Origin: Anaeromyxobacter paludicola
GTDB lineage: Bacteria > Myxococcota > Myxococcia > Myxococcales > Anaeromyxobacteraceae
Assembly (NCBI RefSeq): GCF_023169965.1
Contig: NZ_AP025592.1
Location: 2,170,001-2,234,000, forward strand
Reading direction: 5' to 3'
DNA length: 64,000 bases
Shown here piece by piece: positions 1-8,346 of this stretch. Every line of letters starts with the position of its first letter. Positions within the stretch are counted from its first letter, which is position 1. The position numbers and the translations under genes were made by a program. Under the pieces are notes generated by a model. That model ran no database searches and had not been told where the DNA came from. It saw only the letters and a program-made list of their open reading frames with translations.

Positions 1-159
1 CTGAGCCTCGCCGAGGCCCATGCCCTGGCGCACGCCGTCGAGGCCGCCGTCCGCGCCCGGGTGCCGGGCGTGGACGTGGTGGTGCACGCCGAGCCCGAGG
101 CGGCGGTCACGGGTGCTGCCGCTTCCGCGCCTTCCGGACCGGCCGGTCATCGCCGGTAG
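1..159 (+). CDS. Cation diffusion facilitator-like transporter, C-terminal fragment
   Basis: An open frame enters from the left edge and stops at a TAG at 157-159, giving the last 52 residues of a larger protein. The segment SLAEAHALAHAVEAAVRARV followed by PGVDVVVHAEPE resembles the cytoplasmic C-terminal domain of cation diffusion facilitators. In that family an amphipathic helix leads into a strand carrying a conserved V-H-x-E/D-P motif that takes part in metal binding and dimer contacts. The membrane domain would lie outside the window, so substrate cannot be judged (Zn, Fe, Co or Mn are usual). The identification rests on one short motif and is tentative. Confidence 0.55.
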   Translation: MSLAEAHALAHAVEAAVRARVPGVDVVVHAEPEAAVTGAAASAPSGPAGHRR

Positions 160-208
160 CGAACCCCGGGGCACCTGGACGGGAGCGGGGCGCGGCACGG
201 TTCTTCCA

Positions 209-222
209 TTGACGACGGTCAA
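209..222. promoter_or_regulatory. Small palindrome upstream of the STAS gene
   Basis: TTGAC-GACG-GTCAA is a perfect 5-bp inverted repeat 31 bp before the STAS start. It may be an operator, or TTGACG may serve as a -35 hexamer. No convincing -10 hexamer was found at the right distance, so this is weak. Confidence 0.2.
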
Positions 223-252
223 GTACGACCGCTCGCTCCAGGAGAACGCCCC

Positions 253-573
253 ATGCCCCACGACGCCCCGGCCCCCCTCCACATCCTCCGGCTGAGCGAT
301 CTCTTCGACGGCGTCGCCGCGCGCCGCCTGGAGGCGTGGCTCGCCGCGCTCCAGCCGGCGACGCAGGTGCGCATCGACCTCTCGAAGGTCCGGGAGTTCC
401 ACGACTTCGGCCTCGCCGTGCTCGCGCAGGCCCTCTCCCGCTGCCGGGCGGAGGTGACGGTGGTCGGGCTGCGCCAGCACCAGGTCCGGATGCTGCGCTA
501 CTTCGGCGTGGAGGCCTCACGGCTCGAGCCGGCGCCCGGCGCCGCCGCCGGCCTGGGCGGGCCGCAGGCATGA
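253..573 (+). CDS. STAS-domain protein
   Basis: A 106-residue soluble protein that looks like a stand-alone STAS domain, the fold of anti-sigma-factor antagonists and MlaB. Visible features are the early strand LHILRLSDLFDGVAARRLEAW, the central RIDLSKVREFHDFGLAVLAQAL stretch that matches the STAS core (D-L-S-x-V-x-x-x-D-S/F-x-G), and TVVGLRQHQVRMLRYFG matching the final strand and helix. At the usual phospho-Ser position the sequence reads H-D-F-G, so the phosphorylatable serine of SpoIIAA-type antagonists appears absent. It may therefore act by binding only. The ATG is preceded by AGGAG at a suitable distance. It stands alone between the efflux fragment and a leftward iron-sulfur gene, so no partner is evident. 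Confidence 0.65.
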   Translation: MPHDAPAPLHILRLSDLFDGVAARRLEAWLAALQPATQVRIDLSKVREFHDFGLAVLAQALSRCRAEVTVVGLRQHQVRMLRYFGVEASRLEPAPGAAAGLGGPQA

Positions 574-630
574 CGCAGCCCGCCATCCGGGCAGCGGGCC
601 GGTGACTCGCCGCCTTCCGGCGCCGGGCCG

Positions 631-1908
631 TCAGGGGACGCGGCGGAGCAGCGCCTCGAGGTAGCGCGACCGGACCTGCTCGGTGGCGAGCAGGCGGCGC
701 GCGGGCGGGAGCTTCAGGACGGCGCCGAGGAACGCCGCCAGCGCCCGGTGGCTGAAGAGCAGCCGGTTGTCGAAGACGAGGTCCTGCAGCTTGCCCCGCT
801 CGAGCGCCATCAGCACCGCCCGGTGCGCCCCGTTCACCGGCGTGAGCCGGCGCGCGCCCCGCTCGCGCAGCGAGAGCGCCGCCTCGCGGCAGGCCCGGAC
901 GCAGACGCCGCAGCCGAGGCAGCGCTCCTCGTCCACGCGCGCCACCGTCCGCTTGGGCCGGCGCGCGTCGTTGGCCGACACCGCGCTCATCGCCTCCACC
1001 GGGCAGGCCCGGACGCAGCGCTCGCAGCCCGTGCAGGCCGCCGCGTCCACCGCCGGCAGGAACGCGGTGGTGTGGACCGGGTGGGCGGCGGCGAAGCGGC
1101 GGGAGGCGATCATCGCCTCGCAGCAGCAGCCGCAGCAGTTGCAGATGAAGTTCACGCCCTCCCGCACGTTCTCGCCGAACTGCACCAGCCCGCGCTCGTG
1201 CGCCTGGTGGAGGAGCTCGAGCCCCTCCACCGCGTCGATGGCCCGGGCGTGCCCGTGCCGGACCAGCGAGGCGGCGGTCGCGGAGAAGGTCATGCAGATC
1301 TCCTGCGGCGCGTCGCAGGCGCGCCCCAGGTGCTCCATCTTGTGGCGGCAGTAGCAGCGGCTCACGCCGCGGTGGCGCGCCGTCCGGATCACCTCGCTCG
1401 CGCGCTCGAAGTCGAGGACGTGGAGCGCGTTCTCGTCCGAGAGGGCCGGCTCGTGCACGAAGGTCCGGCCGAGCTGCGTCTCCCCGCCCGTGAAGAGCGC
1501 CCGGACGAAGTCCTCCTCCACGTTGAGGTACTGGTGGAAGAGCTCGGCGAGCGCCTTCTGGTCGAGGTCGGAGCGCACCCGCATCATCGAGAACTCGAAG
1601 AAGCCGGCCATCGGCGGCGGCAGCACCCACCGGGTGCCCTCCCGCGTCTCGAGGTCCACGAGCAGCGCCCGCGAGGCGAGCGCGTCGAGGGTCTTGCGGG
1701 CCTCCGCCTCGCTCGTCTTCCAGATCCCGGCCGCCTTGGCCGCCGAGAAGGGCTTGAGCGGGAGGACCGAGACGAGGCCGGCCTCGCGCTCGCTGAACAG
1801 GAGCGCCAGGATCGCGTGGAGGCTCTCCGAGGGCGGCGCGCCCTGGGCGGCGCGGTTCAGCCGCTCGGTGAGCCGCTGGTACGCTGGGACGGACGCGTGG
1901 TGGGCCAT
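631..1908 (-). CDS. Multi-cluster 4Fe-4S ferredoxin-type protein
   Basis: A 425-residue soluble iron-sulfur protein. The N-terminal 130 residues look helical and partly winged-helix-like. Near residue 190 comes CYCRHKMEHLGRACDAP with a later C-M, a pattern seen in NADH-ubiquinone-type and heterodisulfide-related ferredoxin proteins. Near residue 260 is a cysteine-dense stretch CNCCGCCC, and at about 293 and 332 two classical clusters follow, CTGCERCVRACP and CLGCGVCVRACR. In the second of these the usual final proline is replaced by arginine. This suggests at least two 4Fe-4S clusters and probably a third metal site. The start ATG has a GGGAG ribosome site. It is divergent from the small membrane gene at 2033. 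The family occurs in anaerobes as an electron-transfer adaptor, but its partner is not visible here. Confidence 0.7.
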   Translation of the reverse strand: MAHHASVPAYQRLTERLNRAAQGAPPSESLHAILALLFSEREAGLVSVLPLKPFSAAKAAGIWKTSEAEARKTLDALASRALLVDLETREGTRWVLPPPMAGFFEFSMMRVRSDLDQKALAELFHQYLNVEEDFVRALFTGGETQLGRTFVHEPALSDENALHVLDFERASEVIRTARHRGVSRCYCRHKMEHLGRACDAPQEICMTFSATAASLVRHGHARAIDAVEGLELLHQAHERGLVQFGENVREGVNFICNCCGCCCEAMIASRRFAAAHPVHTTAFLPAVDAAACTGCERCVRACPVEAMSAVSANDARRPKRTVARVDEERCLGCGVCVRACREAALSLRERGARRLTPVNGAHRAVLMALERGKLQDLVFDNRLLFSHRALAAFLGAVLKLPPARRLLATEQVRSRYLEALLRRVP

Positions 1909-2032
1909 GGCGAGCTCCCGGTCGAGGTCGCGCGAACCGTACCGCTTCGACGCGGCGCGGGCCAGGGGGCGCCCGGCCGGGGCTCACGCGCCGCCGGCGG
2001 CGGCGCGCCGCGTGCTACCCTGGCGTCCGCCC

Positions 2033-2386
2033 ATGCGCGAGCGGCTCACGATCCTGAACAGCTTCGTCCACGACGTGGCCACGGGGACCTGGATCTCCTC
2101 GCTGCTGTTCATGCGGCTCGCCCACGCGGAGACGCGCGGCGCGCCCTGGGCGGGGGTCCCGCGCGAGCTGGTCCGCCAGCTCGAGGCCCAGTTCATGGCG
2201 ATCACCTGGACGAGCCTCGCGGTGGTGGTGGCGACCGGCCTCGTGCGCGCCCTCACCTTCCGGGCCTACGGCTGGACGGGGGACGTGGCGAGGGACCGGA
2301 TCCGCATGCTGAAGCTGAAGCACGCGCTCCTCGGCGCGACCTTCCTCGCCGGGACCCTCTACCAGGTGCTGCTGCTGCGGACCTGA
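2033..2386 (+). CDS. Small hydrophobic membrane protein
   Basis: A 117-residue protein with about three membrane helices, near residues 12-30, 53-75 and 98-115. The N-terminal segment contains H14 and W20; the middle reads FMAITWTSLAVVVATGLVRA and the C-terminus LLGATFLAGTLYQVLLL. Arginine and lysine cluster between helices two and three, giving a positively charged loop. The ATG at 2033 was chosen because upstream in-frame sequence lacks signal-like composition and overlaps the divergent iron-sulfur gene promoter region. I do not recognise a named family. The arrangement is loosely like small membrane subunits or CopD/DUF2269-like proteins, but no heme ligand pair is certain. Confidence 0.55.
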   Translation: MRERLTILNSFVHDVATGTWISSLLFMRLAHAETRGAPWAGVPRELVRQLEAQFMAITWTSLAVVVATGLVRALTFRAYGWTGDVARDRIRMLKLKHALLGATFLAGTLYQVLLLRT

Positions 2387-2435
2387 GCCCCTGCCCCGCT
2401 CGGCGCTCCCGCAGGCCGCGGACGCGGCCCGGGCT

Positions 2436-2630
2436 TCAGCGCCGGGACTCGGCGACCGCCCGCGCGAGCGCCTCGCCCACGTCCTCGCTCCCCGCCCCCT
2501 CGGCCTGCGCCGCGAGCAGCTCGTCCACCACGGTGGAGCAGACCGAGCCGCCGCGCGCGGCCGCCTGCGCGGCGAGGAGCTCGTCCACGACGGTGGAGCA
2601 GATCCCGGTCTTCTCGTCGGCCTGCGACAT
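2436..2630 (-). CDS. 64-residue protein with duplicated CSTVVDELLAAQA motif
   Basis: This small gene lies 107 bp downstream of the LuxE-like gene on the same strand. The ATG at 2630 follows a near-ideal AGGAGG ribosome site, so it is very likely translated. The predicted protein has two copies of the 13-residue unit CSTVVDELLAAQA, at about residues 11-23 and 31-43, separated by AARGGSV. Each copy begins with the only cysteines in the protein. The rest is acidic at the N-terminus and Arg-rich at the C-terminus. There is no signal peptide or membrane helix. At DNA level the two units are nearly identical, which points to a recent internal duplication. I do not recognise a family. It could be a substrate or carrier for the neighbouring acyl-activating enzyme, a modified-peptide precursor, or a small regulator; none of these is shown. 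Confidence 0.7.
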   Translation of the reverse strand: MSQADEKTGICSTVVDELLAAQAAARGGSVCSTVVDELLAAQAEGAGSEDVGEALARAVAESRR

Positions 2631-2737
2631 TGGTTCCCCTCCTGCGGGGCCGGATCCTACCACGCCGCGCGAGGGCCGCGACGCCGCGCCGGCTCCGGCC
2701 CTCGCCGCGCGCCGATCCCGCCGTCACGGAGCGGCGA

Positions 2738-3982
2738 TCAGCGCCCGGCCGGCCTCCTCCGGAAGCGGCCCATCTTGAACTGGATCGAGAAGTTCACGTA
2801 GCCCTCGAGGAACCGGAAGATGCGCCGGTCCCCCATCGGCCCGACCGCGCGCTCGCTCGGGAGCGGCGTCACCTTCCCGTCCCGCACCGCCGCCCGCCCG
2901 ACGATCTCGAACCCGCCCTCCCCGTCCACCCAGCCGAGGTTGTCGGTCTGCACGCCGAGCACCATGGGCAGGTTCACGAGGTCGTAGTGGCGCAGGAGCC
3001 CGACCTCTCCCGGCGGCAGGGGCGAGAGGTCCTCGAGGCTCATCGCCTGCACGCGCGTCCACGGCGGCGGCACCTTGCGGCGCGGCCGGGGCGGCCGCCC
3101 GGCGACGAGATCGCCCAGCACGTTGTCCGCGTAGTTGGTGCCGGTCTCGCTCATGCCGAGCACGTTCACGCAGTGGGTGGACGGCACGCCGAGGATCTCC
3201 TCGCAGCGCGAGAGGTAGCCTTCCCGCGTGAGCTCGCCGAAGCGGCCGCGGTACCCGCCGCCGTCGCAGACGCGGCTGCCCGGCGGGAGCCGGAACCGGA
3301 CCCCCTTCCCGCGGCAGGCCTCGAAGAAGAAGACGAAGGCGGAGGTGGCGCCGACGAGCGCCACCGGCACGCCGCTCCGCTCCGACCCGGTGAGCGCCCG
3401 CGCCAGGGCGCGCACGTCGAGCCCGGTGGGGCCGATGAGGAAGCAGCTGTCCTCGGTGCCGAACTCGACGCGGGTCCGCTCCATGGCCACCGCCATGCCC
3501 ATCGACGGCGCCATCTTCGGGCTCGGGGTCATGAGCAGGAGGCGGCAGCGGCGGCCTGGATCGAAGTCCGGGAAGAGCCACGCCGCCGTGACCATCCGGT
3601 TGGCCCGGAAGACCAGCTCGCGGCCGAGCTCGTCGCGGAAGACCTTGCCGCGCACCTCCGGCGAGGTGGTGCCGCTCGTCAGGAGCTCGAACACCGCGCG
3701 CTCCATCGGGAAGGAGGCGACGATCTCCGACTTGAAGGCGGCCGTCGGGAAGGCCGGGATCTCGCCCCAGGCGCGGACCCGATCCGGGGTGGCGCCCTTC
3801 GCCTCGCAGAAGCGGCGGTAGGGCCCGTTCTGCTCGAACTGGTAGGCGAACTCGGCCAGCGCGAGCCGCTCGAACGGCGCCGGGTCCCCCTCGCACCCCG
3901 CCTGGAGGACCGCTCGTATCTCCTGAGCCAGGCCGGCCCGCCGCGACTCGGCCGCCCCCGCGCTTTCCTCCGCTCGCGCCAT
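2738..3982 (-). CDS. LuxE-like acyl-protein synthetase / acyl-adenylate ligase
   Basis: A 414-residue enzyme of the LuxE/PaaK branch of adenylate-forming ligases. Typical features are YRRFCEAKGATPDRVRAWGEIPAFP near the N-terminus, the phosphate-binding LTSGTTSPEVRGKVFRD near residue 105, GATSAFVFFFE in the middle and NVLGMSETGTNYADNVLG near residue 280. LuxE activates a fatty acid as acyl-AMP and passes it to a cysteine near its own C-terminus and on to LuxC. Here the last 130 residues lack cysteine, and no LuxC reductase gene is nearby, so the acyl acceptor must be something else. A GGAGG site sits 7 bases before the ATG. The next gene downstream encodes a small protein with two cysteine repeats, a possible acceptor. 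The family call is good; the substrate is unknown. Confidence 0.75.
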   Translation of the reverse strand: MARAEESAGAAESRRAGLAQEIRAVLQAGCEGDPAPFERLALAEFAYQFEQNGPYRRFCEAKGATPDRVRAWGEIPAFPTAAFKSEIVASFPMERAVFELLTSGTTSPEVRGKVFRDELGRELVFRANRMVTAAWLFPDFDPGRRCRLLLMTPSPKMAPSMGMAVAMERTRVEFGTEDSCFLIGPTGLDVRALARALTGSERSGVPVALVGATSAFVFFFEACRGKGVRFRLPPGSRVCDGGGYRGRFGELTREGYLSRCEEILGVPSTHCVNVLGMSETGTNYADNVLGDLVAGRPPRPRRKVPPPWTRVQAMSLEDLSPLPPGEVGLLRHYDLVNLPMVLGVQTDNLGWVDGEGGFEIVGRAAVRDGKVTPLPSERAVGPMGDRRIFRFLEGYVNFSIQFKMGRFRRRPAGR

Positions 3983-4204
3983 CCCTGTCCTCCCCAGGCT
4001 CTCGGCTCGCGGCGATCATAGCCGAAGAGGTTCCGGACGGGGCGCGCGTGGAGCCCCTCGCGCCTGGGCGGGGCGCGACGGCGCTCGGGCGCGGACTGGA
4101 CGCGGACGGCCCGGAGCGCCCGGGCGGGTCGCCCGTACCCAGCGTCGAGCCGCGCCGCCCCGCCACACCTAGATTCACGCGGAGGGGGCCCCCTGGGACC
4201 GCGC

Positions 4205-5647
<1,443 letters not shown>

Positions 5648-5794
5648 CGCCCCACCCGGCCCGAGCACTGCCCGGATCCCGCTGCCGGCGCGCCGAAGCC
5701 GCGCGGCACGCCCGTTGCTCTCGTGCTCCTCCCAGCCAAGGAGCGGCCTCGCGCGGAAGGAGCCCGCGGGCGGCGCAGCGCCTCACCTCGCACC

Positions 5795-8329
5795 ATGAAC
5801 CATCCCCACCCCCTGCTTCATCGACCTGGATCGGCCCCGCTGGCCGACGACGTGGCGAGCGCGCCGCCCGGCCCCCCCGCGGCCGGGCTCCGGGGCTGGA
5901 TGGCGCGCAGCCTCGCCAACCGGGTGACCCTCGCCGCCCTGGGGCTCGCCGCCGCGCTGGTCTTCGGGCTCGGGGCGGTGAGCTACTTCGCGGTGCGCCA
6001 GCTCATCCGGCTGCGGCTGGCGGCGGTCGGGCAGGAGCGGCCGGCGCTCGCCGGCCTGCGGTGGCTCGGCCTGGCGCACGCGCTCATGGGCCTGCTGCTG
6101 CTCGCCGTGGTCGCGGTCGCGGCGCGGTTCGCCGCGCTGCGCGTCACCGCCCGGCTCACGCGCCTGAGCGAGGGGGCGCGCCGGATCGCCGACGGGACGG
6201 CGGGCGCGCTGCCGTGCGATCCCGACTACCAGGACGAGGTCGAGACCGTCACCCGGGCCTTCAACGGGACGCTGGCGCAGCTCCGGGCGGCGCAGCAGAC
6301 CCTGGAGCAACGGGTGAGGGAGCGCACCGCCGCGCTGGAGCAGCGCGAGCGGGAGCTCCGGCAGAGCCAGGAGCAGCTCGCGCTGGCGCTGGAGGGGTCG
6401 CGGCTCGGGTCGTGGCAGTGGGACATCCCCTCGGGCCAGGTCGCCTACGGGCACCTCTGGCCCCGGCTCCTCGGCTACACCGGCGCCGAGATCGCGCCGA
6501 CGATCCAGGCGTGGGGGGCGCTCGTCCACCCCGAGGACGCCGAGCGGGTCCGGCGGGACGTGGTCGCGCACCTCAAGGGGCTGACCTCCGAGTTCGATCT
6601 CCAGTACCGGATGCGGGCGCGCGACGGCGGCTGGCGCTGGATCCACTCCAGGGGGCGGGTCGTCGAGCGGAAGGGGACGGGGATCGCGGTCCGGGCCGCC
6701 GGGACCAACGCCGACGTGACCTGGCGCTGCGAGGCGGAGGAGCGGCTGCGCGACGCCTCGCTCGCCAACGCCCGCCTCGCCGAGGCGCTCCAGGCGAGCG
6801 AGGAGCGGCTGCGCCTCGCGCTCGCGGCCGGCGATCACGCCGAGTGGGACCTCGACCCGGCGCAGGGGCGGATCACCCGGGGGCCGCGCTGGTGGGAGAT
6901 CCTGGGAGCGCCCCCGGAGGCGCACGACGAGACGCTGGCGGGCTGGAAGAGCGTGCTGCACCCGGACGACCGCGGCGCGGCCTGCGCCGCCCTGCAGGCC
7001 TGCATCGACGGCAAGGCCGAGGTCTACGAGGCGAGCTACCGCGTGCGCGGCCGGGACGGCGCCTGGCGCTCCATCCGCTCGCGCGGGCACGCCGTGAAGC
7101 GGGACGAGGCCGGGCGCGCGCTCCGCGTCACCGGGACCAGCACCGACGTCACGGAGCTGGACGAGCTGCAGGGCCGGCTGCTCGCGGCCACCCGGCTCGC
7201 CTCGGTGGGCACCCTGGCGGCGGGCGTGGCCCACGAGATCAACAACCCCCTCACCTACGTCTCGGCCAACCTGGCGGTGCTCCTCGACGAGCTCTCGGCG
7301 GCGGCGCCGCTGGAGGAGCGCCGCGGCGAGCTGCGCGAGCGGGCCGAGGAGGCGCGCCAGGGGGCGAGCCGGATCGCCTCGGTGGTCGCCGCCATGCGCG
7401 CCCTGGGCGGCCCGGAGCGGGCCGGGCAGGCCTGCGCGATCGACGTCGGGGCGGAGCTGCAGGCGGCCCTCCAGATGGCGCGCAACCAGGTCGTCCAGCG
7501 CGCCGCGCTCGAGGTGTCGATCGCGCCCGACCTGCCGAAGGCCAGCGCCAAGACCAACGAGCTCGGGCGCGTCTTCCTCAACCTGCTCGTGAACGCGGCG
7601 CAGGCGCTGCCGGAGGGGCAGGCCGACCGGAACCGCGTGACCGTGGAGGCGCGCCGGAGCGGGGACGGGATCGTCGTCGAGGTGTCGGACACCGGGCCCG
7701 GCATCCCGCCGGAGGTCCGCGAGCGGATGTTCGAGGCGTTCTTCACCACCAAGCCCGTCGGCGTCGGGACCGGGCTGGGGCTCTCGATCGCCCGCAGCAT
7801 CGTGGTCTCGGCGGGCGGCGCCATCGAGGTGGACTCGGAGCCCGGCCGCGGCGCCACCTTCCGCGTCCGCCTGCCCGCCGCCGGCGCCCCGGCCGCCGCG
7901 TCCGGGGCGGCCCCGCCCCCCGCCCCCGCCTCGGCCGGGGCGCGCCGGCGCGTGCTGCTCATCGACGACGAGCCGATGGTGCGCCGCTCGCTGGAGCGGA
8001 TCCTGCGCCGTCACCACGACGTGGTGTCGCTCGGCTCCGCCGAGGAGGCGCTCGCCCGGATCGTGGCCGGGGAGCGCCCGGACGTCATCCTGTGCGACTT
8101 CATGATGAGCGGCCTCGACGGGATCGGCTTCCACGAGGCGCTGTCGCGGGAGCACGCCGCGCTGCTCGAGCGGCTGGTGTTCGTGAGCGGCGGCGCCTTC
8201 GGCGAGCGCGCCACCCGGTTCCTCCGGGAGCACGCGGTCACCGTGGCGCCGAAGCCGATCGACCCGCCGGCCCTGCTGGCGCTCATCGACCGGATCGTGA
8301 CGCGGGCGGAGGCGGCGCGGGCCGCCTGA
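5795..8329 (+). CDS. Membrane-bound PAS hybrid histidine kinase with receiver domain
   Basis: An 844-residue hybrid kinase. Two membrane helices (about residues 45-68 and 93-115) flank a very short outer loop, followed by a HAMP-like segment and a coiled coil. Two PAS/PAC modules of the PAS-3 type follow (about 205-330 and 345-465), each ending in a W-R-W/S-I-x-S-R-G-x core. The H-box AAGVAHEINNPLTYVSANL places the phospho-His near residue 479. The ATPase domain is at about 590-700 and a C-terminal receiver at 718-835 with VLLIDDEP, the acceptor Asp in ILCDFMM and KPID at the end. The ATG at 5795 is used; an in-frame GTG at 5723 would add 24 basic residues. The receiver lacks an attached output domain, so it probably feeds a phosphorelay. 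Confidence 0.85.
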   Translation: MNHPHPLLHRPGSAPLADDVASAPPGPPAAGLRGWMARSLANRVTLAALGLAAALVFGLGAVSYFAVRQLIRLRLAAVGQERPALAGLRWLGLAHALMGLLLLAVVAVAARFAALRVTARLTRLSEGARRIADGTAGALPCDPDYQDEVETVTRAFNGTLAQLRAAQQTLEQRVRERTAALEQRERELRQSQEQLALALEGSRLGSWQWDIPSGQVAYGHLWPRLLGYTGAEIAPTIQAWGALVHPEDAERVRRDVVAHLKGLTSEFDLQYRMRARDGGWRWIHSRGRVVERKGTGIAVRAAGTNADVTWRCEAEERLRDASLANARLAEALQASEERLRLALAAGDHAEWDLDPAQGRITRGPRWWEILGAPPEAHDETLAGWKSVLHPDDRGAACAALQACIDGKAEVYEASYRVRGRDGAWRSIRSRGHAVKRDEAGRALRVTGTSTDVTELDELQGRLLAATRLASVGTLAAGVAHEINNPLTYVSANLAVLLDELSAAAPLEERRGELRERAEEARQGASRIASVVAAMRALGGPERAGQACAIDVGAELQAALQMARNQVVQRAALEVSIAPDLPKASAKTNELGRVFLNLLVNAAQALPEGQADRNRVTVEARRSGDGIVVEVSDTGPGIPPEVRERMFEAFFTTKPVGVGTGLGLSIARSIVVSAGGAIEVDSEPGRGATFRVRLPAAGAPAAASGAAPPPAPASAGARRRVLLIDDEPMVRRSLERILRRHHDVVSLGSAEEALARIVAGERPDVILCDFMMSGLDGIGFHEALSREHAALLERLVFVSGGAFGERATRFLREHAVTVAPKPIDPPALLALIDRIVTRAEAARAA

Positions 8330-8346
8330 GACGAAGGGTGGCCCGC

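Noticed and set aside
2436-2630. A classical RiPP precursor
   Set aside because: There is no leader-type motif such as GG before a core, and no radical-SAM, YcaO, lanthionine-type or protease-transporter gene nearby. Only the LuxE-like enzyme adjoins, so the peptide-precursor idea is kept as one option, not as a call.
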